A DNA stretch of 64,000 nt from Cliona cf. orientalis (taxonomy: Eukaryota; Porifera; Demospongiae; Clionaida; Clionaidae): the NCBI GenBank assembly GCA_963930775.1, contig OZ005695.1, positions 3,968,001 to 4,032,000 on the forward strand, read 5' to 3'. The translations under genes and the position numbers were made by a program. Shown piece by piece: positions 44,428 through 59,400 of this stretch; within the stretch, counting starts at the first letter, position 1, and the number at the start of each line of letters is the position of its first letter. A model generated the notes under the pieces. It made no database searches. It was not told the origin of the DNA and worked only from the letters and a program-made list of their open reading frames with translations.

Positions 44428-47400
44428 CTAGAAGCTATCATGCCTTAGCCTACCCATTGTGAGTTTGATGTGAGTTGGTAGCCTGTCCCCCTCTCCAAGT
44501 TGACTGACGTCTGTTACTATCCACTCAGCTGGGTGACCACCACTGCATGCTGAAATATGAAATTATAGTAAATCTGATTTCACCTAGTACCATGAACCTC
44601 AATTTGTTTGGGTTTCCTAATGACTGTGTTTATACAAATAAAACGCAAGATTTAATTAGTGCAAGAAAATTCATACTCTAGGACTTTTCATAGTATATCT
44701 TTATGTAGAGTGTGACCAAATTTACCAGAAATTGTAGATCTCACAAGCATCCGAAGGATGTGCAGTGAGATGAGAATTCCATTAGTGACAAGGCAAGTAT
44801 ATGACATTGTGTATTTGGCCCTAAAATTGCTTCCAATTTTAATAATCAATAGCAAATTTTTGAAGATAAATAAAAATAAAATTATATGAATTTCAATTAT
44901 TCCATCTCTATACGGTACCGTGATCACGTGGCCTAAGTCGGCCTAAAATTTTTGCTCCCCGCAAGTGAACTGCGTCAACACAGAGCTGCCAATAATCGAT
45001 GTTTTCTAACAACGCCGCATAACTTGAAGCATTGCCAACGTTGCACTCAAAGCGCAGTAAGCTAGTGGATAACCTTCTATCTATAAGGCCAGGTTCTGAA
45101 CTCTTAGTGCGCATCCGACTAACGGCCTCTTATCGCTCATGGTTGCGGTCAATTAGCGCTTGTACTGTGACGTCATATCGTATTGAGCACGTAGAAGCCA
45201 CGGCGTTGGGGCTGCATAGCTGCAGATTGGAGCTCAATATCTCGAGCAAAAGCCGTCCAGGGTTGTTCCACCCAACATTTCGCAGGTCTGACAGCAAGAA
45301 GGTGATCGCTGGGATGGATTTCGAGGATCTGTCGGAGGGATTACGAATACGTTTGTTTGTTTTGAACTTATATGCGGAAGATTAGGCCATCAGCACTCCA
45401 AAAACAGTGTCTACGTGGAATAAAACTTGACCAGAACGCTATCTTCACAATCCCTCCGATGAAAGTTTAGATCACTATCTTAGGCTTCTTACTTCATAGT
45501 TAAGGTCAGCTGAAAGTTGCTACTTCAAGGTTGGAACTCGTGATTTAGCAATCTAGAGGGCGTGGCTAAACACCGTGCATAGTGCTTAATTAATTAATTG
45601 GTTGCGGTTGAATAATTATTAACATCAAAGTACTTGAGTCAGTCTTTCATTTAAACACCATGATGAGGCCTCTATCCTTTTATTAAGAGGCAGCACCAGC
45701 CTTTGAAATATGACCATTTCAGCAGTAGTTTCCAGTTGGTACCTGGCCTTAAGTACACTGAGCAGCTCTGACTGAAAAATGCTGCTGCCCAAGTGGTGTG
45801 AGTCCAAACTAGTATTATCAATATCTGGCATAAGAAATAATTTCTGCAAAGAAAAAATACACACGTATGTTTGTGTGTCTGTTGAGAAAAATAATAATAA
45901 CACTAATGTTATTATTATATTATAGCAGTGTTAGTTTCTTGTCTGGACTGCCTACTCCACTTCACTGTCGCAGCGTATGATCTTAGCGTTGTTATAGTGA
46001 TCATCATGCAAAATAGCCCAGGTCAAAGGAAGTGAGAAATTAGACCTGTGTGTCTCAGTAGGATTCAACATTATTATATCACAAGTATAAACACAATTGA
46101 ATAAAATTGAAGAATGAAGTAGGAATGGCAGGATCAAAAAGTACACAAACAAGAGATAATAGCATCTACCAAGGGCTTATCGAGCCGCCGTAGGCGGCGA
46201 GAGGGCATGTAACCTGCATAGTGCTAACGTAGATGGCGAAATCCTAATTGTTACTAAAAATAGCAAAACGTTCAATGAACAAACTAGTATAGGCAACGTT
46301 TGTACCTGGTTTTATAGCGACCTACTTCCACGCTAAACCTTTGTTGGCAGCACCAAAGATCCAGAAGGCAACACCAATCGTCGAGACAAGTGAAAACAAG
46401 GCTATACTCGAGTCGATCAGAGACGGTGGTGGTGAAAAACAGCCCTGAGCTGACAAAACGCCATCACATGCTGTATCAGACTAAGCTGGGGTCATGAGAC
46501 GTCGAAAGTCTCTGTTCTAAGCTAGTCTTCAATACAACAAAACCAGAAGCTTACACCATCGCTTCTGTCTCTGTCGTTGGGCGGTAAAGTGAACAGGAGC
46601 TTTACACTGCTGGAGACTCAGACTCGGCTCGATTTTGTTTCTGACACGTGGCAGCGTTGAGAACCACCTGAAAGGACCATGATAGCCTCTCTTCTTTGTC
46701 AAATCTCGAAAAGAACGGGCTGACAAGCCATCATAGCTAGTCAAAAAATCTATTTTTAGTAACATGTTAGATTTCGCTGTCTACGTACGTTACATGCCCT
46801 CTCGCCGCCTACGGCGGCTCGATAAGCCTTTGCATCTACTATACATCCCTACGCTTGCTTTTCTCTACTATTGTGCACCTATTAATCATGGTTGACGTGT
46901 TTGTTGAGTGCGGTATGTGGGAGACATTCGTGCAGGTTGTTCCCTAGTTGTCACGATGGTTTGGGTTTATCAGTTTTGATTCAATCGCATTATTACTGGT
47001 TATTTTTGTACCCCTCAAAAAGCAAGCGTAGGGATGTATAGTAGATGCTATTATCTCTTGTTAGTGTACTTTTTGATCCTGCCATCCCTACTTCATTCTT
47101 CAATTTTATTCAATCGTTTCTATACTTGTTTCTGTTCTTTTTTATTGCACTTAGTGTAATTTATCAATGCCATCTTACATGGTTTGCTCACAACTGGAAG
47201 ATGGGAGGTGCGCAAAATTCTTTGCCACGCCCCTCATTAACTTGCGTTCATAATAATATTAAATATTATTATGATGATGAATAGTATAAAATCTATGATC
47301 GATCCTGCATAGCACTAGCTATATAGCGCTGCAAGCGCTAGCGAGTAGCTCGCCCGGCTATGCCTAGCGCCTTACCGCTCCTCGAGCCTTGAACCTTCAT

Positions 47401-50400
47401 ATTCATAATCGGTCCAGCCATAGATATTAGAACATGGGGACTCTAATATCTATGGTCCAGCGCGCCTTTGCATGCGCTAGCGATGTACGAGCTAGCAATA
47501 GCTAGCTCGCCTCAGCGCGGTGCCTAGGGCCAGGCGCTGTCATGTCACATGACTTCACCATGGCAACATATTCCGGGCATGCGCATTATTATCACAAAAT
47601 AGTGTATCAGACACACCCATTTGATAATGCGCCGTACACACCCACTATTACGTAACTGTTGAGATAACGCCAAACTAGCGTGCCACTGCACTGCGCGCAA
47701 CAAAATAGAGTGGATTTATATCAGAACTAAGGTGAGAGGTCCAGACAGTCTTGAGTTAGCCATGGAAATGAGAAAGAAAGAAAGAAAGAAGAAAGAAATG
47801 GCCTAGTTTTTGAACATCTGGTTCTGACGTGTACAACTATTTTGATGAATGATCTTGGTCTTGTTAGATGCACAATTTGCTGGAAATTCTGATTTTCACA
47901 TTTAGAAATTTTACAAAATTACCTATTTTGAGATATTTGGGTATTTGTAATGTATTACATATAATATGGCATATCCGGGCCATCCCTACTTAGGCCACAC
48001 CAAATTGATTACCTGTTTCTCGGATCCGGCGGGTCCCTTTTTGTAGAATTCAGCAAAAAAGTATAAATTAGTGGGTGTGGTCATAATTATGGGCGGTGCG
48101 CATGCGCTATGTGGATTGTGGAATGCTCGTGGACATTAATTGGAATTACTGGTATTCTCATGGTGAACTGAACTGATGGTGCAGAAAGTATGGCTACCTT
48201 ATCAGTCTGGCTAAGCGTATTGGTTAAGCATGGCCTGGAAATCATTATACCGCAAACAGTTGTCAAATGCCTGTGGGAAGATACATTTGGAGAAGTTGAA
48301 TGTGATGGATGTCAGTGTTGAGAAGGTGCAAATAGCTTCAAATAGTTGTAGTTAAAAAAATTTTAATGAGATTCATTTTTTTTATTTTTTTTTTTATTTC
48401 CGCCACCCGGGTCACTATTTCTGGCTGGTCTGTTCGAGAAACAGGTAATCAATTTGGTGTGGCCTTATAGAGCCTACCGACTCTATGATAAGATGGAGTG
48501 AACTCAGGACTGAACTAGGATGTCTTATGAGTATTAATGTTGTTAGCTTTGGATAGCTAGTTGGTTAATATCGATATACTTTCCATTGAGAAATGCTCCT
48601 TCAGAAAGTGTACATATAAGACTGCTACAGTAGTCACCCTAAACTTTTCTGTGAACATAACTTGCAATGATTTCACTCAGTGGGGTCACTGGTCAAGGAG
48701 TGGTTCCTGTGGAGTAACTCTCCGATGAAACTAAACTTTTCTGTGAACATAACTTGCAATGATTGCACTCAGTGGGGTCACTGGTCAAGGAGTGGTTCCT
48801 GTGGAGTAACTCTCCAGTGAAACAGATTGAATCAATATCAAAATTACTGCCATCCCTGCCTAAAGTCTTCTGTCAAGAAATGCATGGGATAAACTACTAC
48901 TATAGTAGGCATCCTTATCTTGTCATTTGGAGCACCATTCCACTCAGCCCAAGTTGGAGGGTATCTGTGATGTGGAATGATTAATTTCATCAGAAATTTC
49001 TCCAAGTTGAGATCTGGTCCACTAATTAAAATGAGGCTAGATCTGATGCAGGCAAAATTTAATTTATATGAGGAGGTCGATCAGCTAAGTTTGAGGAGTG
49101 GTACGTACGGTCCAATTGGCTCACTCAGTGGGGCATCATAAGTGGAAAAACATGATCAGCCAATCAGTATGGCTGCAAATGGTTCTGATACCAAACTTGA
49201 TGTAGCAATAATAATTATATTGCAGACGTCAGGACTGCTTCTTTGACTCTGTTCTGCTTGTTTCTGAGGGTTAAGGTGAATGAAAAAATGAAGTAAATGT
49301 AAGGCTAATAATTATTATAACCATTATTATAGCTTTCCTCCCTTCCCATTTCGGGCTAGAGCATGCATTCAACCCTTCTACATCTGGGTTTGGATGAAAG
49401 CCATAATTAAACTCTCCATAGTAACTTTGGCATGGGTGTTGTGTCATGCAAGCAAACCAGGTCAATAATTGTGCATGCATGATCCCCACTTGCTTCTTGC
49501 TTCCCAAAGATTGGCTGTTGGATCCAATTTCCAGTCTGATGAGCAGTCGAGATTCTCTGCAGCTGTCTGTGTCTGCTCAATCTCACACAGAGAAAAGGCT
49601 GGAGTGTGCTCTGTCTGAATGGTGAGGGTTCCCTCTGGATCCATGCTATATAATTATTATGGCTATAGCCAAAATACATTGAGAGGTCTGACATGCAGGA
49701 ATCCGATGCTATGTCATCCTTGCAATTCACCATGTGGTACATATTTTTATTGAACTTGAAAAAAAATAATTAATGATGGCTTGAAGTATAATAATATCAT
49801 AGCGCCTTTTAGCTGTATGCATACATAGCTGAAAAGCTGCTAATTAAATTGTTTATGTTGGTCCTGCATGACATTGTGTTTCCATGAATGTCCATGGGCC
49901 ACCAGATGCAGTGTGCAAATCAGCACAACTCTCTCGCCTACCTGAGGTAGACACATTAATTTTGAGATGATGACTTTCATGAGAGGCACACGTGAGTGTC
50001 ATTTTCAGTGTGGTATTAAGGTATGAAAGGTTTCATAACTTTTTTCTTTAAGAATTATTTCTCTGAAGGATCAAGGCTTGTTCTCATCCTCTGAAGTTCC
50101 TAATGGGGCATACATCACCACAGGATTCCAGATTTGAGTATAATAATAATAATTATTATTATTGTAGGCTTATTAGACTCTGTTGCAGGTATTTTCCCCA
50201 ATGTATACCTGTCGTCCTATATTATTATATACATATATAGGAAGGCTTCTGAACATTGTGGATTTTGCCATCCAGCAGTGAAAATCAGTGTTAGAATTAT
50301 AATTATTATTGTATAAAGCCCAGAAAGTATATTATCTGGATTCGTTTATAATAAACTCCAACTCCTGCAGCAAGCCAAATTAGCGTTTTCCATCCCAATA

Positions 50401-53400
50401 AAGGCACTGCTGAGATGACTCCGTCATCCTAACTATCATCCATATTATCATTATGCGGATGAAGATCCTGAGTTTCATTATAATAGGGGCGAGTATTGAG
50501 TACCTTGCATTTAAAAAGGTGGCATGCGAAGGCTGTTGCCAGCCCGAAAGTAATCTGTTCCTGTAGCTATCAGCCTCTGCACTTCCCGGATTTTAAATAT
50601 TATCAAGGGATTTCCCAGAATTGAATCCAAACTGGGTGATTCATAGGCTTTTAATTATGTTATAGTTTTAAACTCCACCCATTTCTTTGAAAATCAAAGC
50701 TGGGTGGTCCACCCTGATTCAGGTATGGTGGGGGAACCACTGCATCCAACTGGATGACTGATAAGATAATTTCCCGGATGGAGGGAAAAACGGAGGTGGA
50801 GTCGAGCTAGAGTCAAAATACGCAAGTCCCTGGACCGACTGTATTTTGTCAGGTTTGACCATGTCTGCTATTAATAATAGATCAGACGAGGATCCTTGCA
50901 CACACTCTGACGGACCATTTGTGTGTATTGCATTGCCTGGTAATTGGCTGCACTGCTTACAACCTCAACCAGAAGGATAGCTAGTAGCACTACGCATAGT
51001 AGTACTGGCGAGGCTAGGGATACCTCTATCTTTCAATCCTGGCCCAAGGAGATATTAATATTCTTTATCTTGGTACCACACAAAGGTTTGGGGAAAAATC
51101 CCTAGCTATTTGCTTTCCGTATAAGGCAAGATTAAATCAATCATAGTATTATTATTGTTGGATCAATTCACTGTCTTGATCTGCAAATTCATTTGACATC
51201 ATCCATTAAACTGTTGCTGCTTCTTCAAGTATTCGAATTAATTTAATAGTCACTGCATGTTAGGGGGAGGGGCCAAATTCAGCCCTGAGTAATATCGCTT
51301 ATGAAGGTGAGGATCATTACTGGATCCCTCATTCAATGATTAATATATGCCCTTTGGCACATCCAAATGACCTCGTGCAAAAACCAATAAAATTGGATAC
51401 TGAGGTCTAGTTTGCTTGTCTACCACCCGTTGGCGCGGCCTTCGGGGTGGGGACGACCAAGTGCACCTGCCCTAGGCACGGCCTTTGGGTTGAGGTGCGG
51501 GGGTCTGAAATCCATTATTTCCATCCACCACCCCTTGGCACAGCCTTCAGGGTAGGGACATACCCCAAATAAAGTGCACCTACCCGTTGGCACAGCCTTC
51601 GGGGTAGTGCAGGGTATAGTGTATACTTTCACCCGTGTTCAGGGTGATAGAAGATTATCCACTAGCATACTGCGCTTTGAGTGCAACGTTGGCAATGCTT
51701 CGAGTTATGCGGCATTGTTAGAAAACGTCGATTATTGGCAGCTCTATGTTGACGCAGTTCACTTGCGGGGAGCAAAAATTTTAGGCCGACTCAGGCCACG
51801 TGATCACGATACCGTATAGAGATGGAATAATTGAAATTCGTATAAATTTATATTTTTATTTATCTTCAAAAATTTGCTGTTGATTATTAAAATTGGGAGC
51901 AATTTTAGGGCCAAATACACAATGTCATATATGCAGTCTTGTCACGATATGGAATCATGCAAAAGTTAAAATGGTATTAAATTTTATTTTTAGCTTGCAT
52001 TCTATTAGAATAAATACAGTACATGTAGGATCCAGATACTGTACTAACAATTACACTTGATCTTTCTTCCCAAAGTAGGGAGGTGATTATGTCTAGCGAG
52101 CTAAATCCAAGCCAACATCAACTAACTAGCTACACATACTTTAATTTACTAGACTGGGAGCTTATACAATGTCATACATGTATGCTATATTTGCACTTAC
52201 ATAACTCCACCATAGTTGTCTGTGCCATAGGAACTGCCTTGCCGATATCACCATCCTCATGCATAGTATCAATTCCTCCAAAGCAGATGATTCTAATCTT
52301 GGGAGATGAGTGAATGACAACTGAAGTGTGGTACAAACGACCCTTTAGAGTCTCAGGCAGTATTACCTGTAATATACATTTACATGTATATGTTATGTAC
52401 ATGTACACATTTGATGCTAAAAAGTATGCTGAATATTATAGCTCCGAAGAGAGGGGGCATGGAATACATTGTGTGCTTCACCATCGCCCATGCACAACTG
52501 TTTGAGTGATTACTTGGGACTATGAAAAATACAGTAGTTACCCCACATGCATGCTCAAGGAGTAAAATTATCGGTTGTGGTGTCATTGTTAGTACAAAAA
52601 TCTCAAGAAGTAGGCCTCTAAGCGACTCGTAAGCACAACGAATCAATTGAATTCAGCAAAAAACTGGCGTCAAATCAAGGGACACAGTCCATGAGCATCA
52701 CTAATATATTGCCTTTTGTTGGCCACCGTAGCCATGCCTATTGACAGTGCCTACTCAATGCATAATGTATGCCTATTGTGCTTCTACTCATGCACACAAC
52801 TAAGTGGCCAAGTACATGACTAGTAAAGGTCATCGAAATATTCTAAAAATATCCGGATCCACTGATCTGAAGCCCTATGGGAACAAAAATGAATCATAAT
52901 ATAAGATAGTCATTAGGGGCGAGCCTGAGCGAGCCCTGAATACACGAGAAACCGGAAGCGGTGTATATATATTTATTTGTGCGTGATCTTACATGGCAAT
53001 GACTCAATGCGCATGCTCAGACACCACGTGGTAGACCTTACCACGACAGGTAAAGGTCGTCATCAACGCAGATCGAAGGTTGATCGTGGCAGTGCAGTGT
53101 GGCTCGAGCTCAAGGGCCTTAGGCGGATACAAATCTGTGTAGTGGAGCATGCTACTGGGTAACTTTCAACCTTACTCATCTCGAGTTGTAGCCATGGCAG
53201 TGGCAGTCATTCACGGTTGGCACTGTTTTCAGTTGTACAGTCCAACCTCGATTATCCGAACCCTCGATTATCCGAACTCGAGATCCAAAGAAAATGCAGG
53301 GTCAAAGTACATATTGTGACCATGTGACCGGATTGCGCATGCGCAGTAAACCTACGTCGCGTAGTTGTCACGCGAGAACCAGCTGCTGCGCTGCTATCAA

Positions 53401-56400
53401 ATCTAGTTCTAACGCTCAAAGAAGTAAAAGAAACGCAAGATAAGTGCTCTGTCAATCGAAGATGAGATTAAAATCATCGAAATGCTCAATAAATCTATCG
53501 TATATACGTTGTTACATGCACGATCGATTTTGTGGGTGTGGTCAACGTTATCTGAACTCTTTGCTTATCCGAACGGTTCTAGATTTCCCCTTGGCCAAAG
53601 GGGTTCGGATAATCGAGGTTGGACTGTACTGTAGTTTAATAAATATAGGTAGAGCTCTACCTTTCTCCAGCTTGAATACCGTACTCAAGGATGTCAAGAA
53701 TCATACCATGGCCAAACTGAGAGCCTGGCTACTCTAATTCAGTCATTTTTGTTGTGCTTAGCCTGCCCAGTAGTGACTCAAAACCAAAGTATTTTAATAA
53801 CACTTTGATTACCCTTTACAAATTAAAAAAAAAAAAACCTGGAGTACAGCTGATGCCACGAGCAAAGGCTCACCCCGCCTGATGATTTCATCTTCCCAGT
53901 ATTATACTACATGTAATTATCACAACAAAAAGGAGTATCAGTATCAATTCATATCTTCCTAGTCTAGTAGATTGTGCAATGTGCGCACTGGTATGTGCTC
54001 TACAAAATTCTAGTTACATGCATGTCATATGAATGAATGAAACAAGCACCAGTCTGAGACACTGGAACCAATGTCTAGATGAGCCCTTCCCAAGCGCTTA
54101 AAGTACAACAGGGGCACATGTAGTTAGATGTACAGTAGTGGTCAATAAAAAGTTAATGTTCCGTTTTGTTTGCACGTTCACGAGAAAGCTACATCTAAAT
54201 TGGTAGGTGTGACCATATTGCAATAACTGACCGTTCTCAATGCCACGGGGAAGAAACGAGCTTCTGAGAAGCCGTGAGCAACGGACAAGCACAACCGATC
54301 CTCGTACCAGTAGCAGACATCGAAAGAAAGCTGTATTTTTGTATCTTATCGATAGCCAGGTACATGTACGTTTCGCACAAGTAGTTCAAGTGATCGCCTC
54401 AAGCAAAACAGCTGTCGGCTTGGCTTCCAGCGAGTAGAGCCACCTAGCGATCGTAGAAGCCAGTGCAGCAAGCGACTAAGGCTATCTTAGTACGCACTGT
54501 GCTCACTAAGAATGTTTCTAATCTGCCAAAAGAGCCCTTGTCACCTTTCGTCTGTACCATTCAGCTACTGTTTCGTTCTCCTTTATTTCACCATTCTGCA
54601 ATCGTAGAAACAGAAACAGAATGTTAACTTTTTATTGGCCGCTACTGTATATACTTTACCATAGACTGCCATCATCATCTCTTTCTTGTTGATGATAAAC
54701 GTGCATTTTATTTATTCTTCTGTCTATACACAGGCATCGAGGGCATAAGTTTAACCACTCCCCCAAAGTATTTGGAATTTTTTCGTATAATTCTGAGTTA
54801 CGTGCATGTATCGTAACGTATGTTATAGTTAACACACCCCAACAAGTGAATATGAGTACAGTAAATCCACACAGGACATGGCTGAACTTCAGAAGGCCGA
54901 GATCCAAGAGCTGAACGTTGTATGCACGAGTGCAAAATTCCATACAGCACTTGTAGGGGTGCGTTAACTGGTCTGCATCCCCACTGTCGTAATATACATG
55001 TACATTTAGCACTACAAGTGTGGCCAGGTACACTGTATCTGTAGTAGTTAGCTATACTGCAGGGTAACTGTATTCTGAGTCCCAATGAAGAATGAACACC
55101 ATTGGTACAAAGAGATTTATTATTCTATTAAAGAACGGTAGTGACAGCTAATCTGCAAAATTTGCAAGCAGCTAATCTGCAAAATTTGTAAGCCAGTAAC
55201 ACTGTTGGTATTGCAGAGAGTAACCACAAAAATGCACTAATACTGATTGCACAGCATTATGTAATAGTACCACGTGTGTGCCAGACTAGTACAAAGTAAA
55301 GCCAAGAAGCGTAGTTGACAGCCTATTGTGACTAGTGATGAGTCGGTTGAGTTATAAGAACTATCGCTAGACCTACACACTAATCTTCTTGAAATGAAGC
55401 GGCTGCTGTCACTTTCGTTGTTCGAGAGCTCGATAATAAGCAAAGAAGGCAGCAGTGGTCAGCAAATGTCACCAGAACCTTTGAACAAAGCATTTTCAAC
55501 GAAATCCACACAATTCAGATCTTGAAATTACCACGAAAATTAATGGCACCTTGTTTTCAAAACTTACTGCTGTCACTATACACTGACCATTGGATGCATG
55601 CACCTGTAGATGGTAGATGGTATAGAGGGAATTAATGTTCTTCACGACATACCTTCTTCCACTGCTGCTGGTTCAAATGAAATATCCAGCTGTCTCTGAG
55701 TATCTCATCACCATCATATCCCCACATGATCAGTAGAGCAGGGTGGGTTGGGTCAGCATCAGGATCATAGACACTGATCGACGAGTGAACACCTCGAGCT
55801 ACAGGGTGGTTGAGGGTTTGACTGGCTGGGATGGCTGTCCAAGTCTATCAGAGAATAATAAATACAATTAATTAACTGGGTGTCTATAGAATTTGCATGT
55901 AAGCTATATAATTCCATACTCCTTGCTGAAGCCTAAGGGCATTAATTAGAATTAGTACACATACATGCAAGGGCGTAGCTAGAAAATTTTTTATACTGAG
56001 GCAGATAATAAAGATTGCGTGCAAAGCGCGCACGAATTTTTAGCCACGCCCCCTTAGGGGATCAAACCTCACCCATTTTTGGGTGTCTACCACAATCGTA
56101 GCAACATAGAAATTTAAGTATTCTTGAGTCTAGTACGGTGCACTGCAAACCCGTTTTGTCAAGATTATATGACATCACTTACATCATCTCAGAGAGAGAA
56201 ATCTGTCTATATAGCTCTCTTAGAGATCAGAGCTACAGTCGAGCCTCTGATAACGGACCCCCTGAGAAGCGGACAACCTCTCTACAGCGGACAAGTGCCA
56301 TGTTACCGATTGAATTTAGCATAGTTATAGTACATTAGCAACCTCCGAGAAGCAGACGCTTCTCGATTCCGGACAGCGGACAAGATCCAAGCTCCCAACG

Positions 56401-59400
56401 TGACCTTTCAATGCAAAACTGCCTCTAAATAGCGGACATCCGGAAACCACACCCTTAAATTACCGATGCCACGCCCACCTTTGCCCCAATCTAGGCGGTC
56501 GCGATAGTATGCCGCATGCGCGATAATAATATCAGCCTTGAATCCAGATAACGATTTTGGAGTAGCCAGTACTTCAGAAACAAAAAAAATTCAGCCTGTG
56601 CTATGTTGATACTGAAAACAGAACATACCAACCACTTGATTATCATCTCTACTGCTCTTATCATACATTTCAATGCATTTACTATAACTAGTTAAGGATA
56701 ATACAATCAAAATGGGTTGAAAAATCATGAACCTCCGAGATAGGGACAACCTCCGAGCAAAGGATAAGAGGCCCGTTCCCAAAGTGTCCTTTGTTCGGAG
56801 GCTCGACTGTATACCTTCTGCCATTGTAAAAGTTTGATTGCTTAGTCAGCAAACAAACTTATCATGGCATGCACGTGGCACGGTGAGTGGTGTTGTGTAT
56901 TTAAGTATAATATAGCTGGCTGAACTGATGACCGAGGCAGCTGCCTTGGTTGCCTCAATGGTAGCTACACCCTTGACATGCCAAGATCATACAATATAGT
57001 CTACATGCATGCACAGATACTGCTGTACAAATTCATGTACCGTACCCTCGCGAAAGAGGGCCCATGGGCGGTGCATCTTACATTGGGCCAAGACTGGGGG
57101 ATGGGCCGATGTTCGAGGTATCAGTAGCGTGTTTAGACGCAAAAGAGCGCCCAGGTAAGTTACCCACACTATCTTCATAATTTGAATAGTAGCAGCGGCT
57201 ACTATTGATTTCAGTACTTATTCAATCACGGTTACAAATCCAGAGGAAGGGCAGCCATGACACTTCACCGTGTATCGTTGATTGCAGCCATATTAGTGGG
57301 CGTGGTTACGATCGCTAGCCGTTCATTTATGCTGAAACACGACATAAAGCTAGCTATGCTTAGTTTTACAGTTATTTAGCAGGTTATTTATCAATCTTAC
57401 TTACATTATTCAAAGTTCAGTCCTCATGAATGCATAAACCAGCCATTTAGGCTGCGTTTTCAAGGGCAGCTACACATGGGCGCATATTCGAGTAAACATT
57501 AGACCTTAGCAGGAAATTGAGCCCAAAGTGGGGGTTGGGCTGATATTCCATAGTGGGCCCTCTTTCGCGAGGGTATGGTATTAAACGTTGCCTCATTTTC
57601 TTAGATTCTTAAGAAGCAGCTTAAGAGACCTAGGTCTCTTAAATTACTTGTTTAACAGTTGTACTAATGGCTTACATTTTAACAAATTTCTTGCAGTATA
57701 TATGTGTGTGGGGGGGGGGGGATTCGGGGGGTTCGATTGAACCCCCCTAGCCTACACTCGAGCTTACATGTATACTGATTGCAATGATCATTAATGATAA
57801 TCACAGTCAATCCACACACTCAGTCACACTACTAAATGAGTGGTTACTTATGTAAACTGCTACATTCACCAAATCAACATCAGACAAATCTATGAATGGT
57901 ATACTGTCTATATTTTATTAACCCTCGGTGCATGCGCCGCAGGGTTACGGTAGTCGTTCTGTGTGTCTGTGTGTCTGTGTGTCTGTCTGTTACCAGGCCA
58001 GTTGCTACATACCTTATTTATACGTTGAAAGCGAGGTGTCATTAGGCTTCTCGTGGCGATTTTAACAAATGAAACGTGTAGAATTCGTTGAAAACGCTTT
58101 GTTCAAAAGTTACAGCGACATTTGTTGATCACCTCTGCCTTCTTCGCTTCTTGACGAACTCTCGATGGACAAATGTGACAGCGATGGCTTCTTTTCCAAA
58201 AAACTAGGATGTAGGACTAACGATAGGTCTTATAACTCGACTGACTCATCACTGATCACAGTAGACTCTGAACGCTTCTTGGCTTTCTTGTGTAGCGCTA
58301 TAGCCAACTGCTGACCAGGTACGTGATGATCATGCTACGTATTACGTAATCCCTTGCCATTGCACTTGGGATCGGGAACAGCTGCCCCAGGGGTGGGGAG
58401 TTTACCTTAGTCTGGGAATCAGCACAGAATAGTGTCACCATGACATTAGTACTAGACCTCAAGTAGTAGCCTTGGTTAACACTAATGTGGCTTAAGTGAG
58501 TGTTATGTAAACTTGTATGTCTAGCATAGCTAGTGCACCTGCACAAGGACCTGCATATTCAGTAGTAGGTGGGGATTGGTGTGCCTTTTGATTACAGGAG
58601 CTTCCCCCAGGGGTGGGATAATTGATAAAAGTAGTGGTCAAATCCCCACCCTATCCCCACATATGCCCGCACTAGGGTAGGTGGGGCAATACATTGATAG
58701 GTGCATAAAAGGCTAGTGCACAGTATAGCGCATACTGGCATGCATATAGATATTTTCTCATTTCGGCATAATGATATTACATCGAAGCATAATTATAGGC
58801 TTAATCAGTGACCAAGTTAAAACAAATTCATGAAAGCCGAGGGTTTCGCACTATTAGTGCTTCATTATTGTTTGCAGCATGCTCAAAGCTGGGGAAGCAT
58901 ACCCTCAGATGCCCCCATGTGAAAAAAATACCATAATATAGCGTATAATTTTCGTGGGGTGCTAATTTTCGTTATTTTCGTGGTTGACTTGGCAGTCACA
59001 AAATTTTCTCACCCGTGAAAATTAATACCTATGGTCGAGTCCATGATGATGGGTGTGGCCAAAAATATCGTGGCCTACACTTCCCAGTGTTAATAAGCAA
59101 CAGTAGCCATTGTTATCTAGCTGATGGCATCAGGCATGGCTTAGTAACAAAGAAGATCGCAAGCGAGATCGAGCGCGTGTATCGATTACATCATTGCTTG
59201 TGCAGTGCCACACCCCTGAACTGGTTGCAGTCATGAAATTTAAAACCACGTGATTAATTTTTAGGGCCTTTTCGGACTTTCCACGAAAACTACCCACCAC
59301 ATACAGCAGAGAACCCCCTATCTCAAGGTCTTGTTACGGGCCTGTAAATGGCAATTATCTGATGTTAATTTATGCTGGATTCTATTGGATACATTGACTA

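Larger units (their letters stand above)
44735..51957. mobile_element. 7.2 kb insertion with 310-base inverted arms
   Basis: The Kelch A intron reads CAGAAATCGCAC... continuously (about 17,907); B breaks there and resumes at 51,958. Arms at about 44,773-45,081 and 51,646-51,955 are inverted copies, roughly 94% identical by eye, sharing TATATGACATTGTGTATTTG and GCACTCAAAGCGCAGTA. The outermost 38 bases on the left have no partner. Between the arms are a foldback with a nested TIR element, other MITEs, a 92-base tandem duplication, a minisatellite and pseudogene-like frames, but no transposase, integrase or polymerase I can recognise. It may be a decayed large transposon or two opposed elements that captured host DNA. 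Confidence 0.6.

Noticed and set aside
45032..45385. 117-codon plus-strand ORF in the 7.2 kb insertion
   Set aside because: Its first part is the inverted arm, which encodes unrelated frames at the other end; no domain features.
57038..57580. CRISPR-like or regulatory repeat around the CTCGCGAAAGAGGG ends
   Set aside because: The repeats are inverted, occur once per side and recur at 25,477-25,992, so they are transposon ends.
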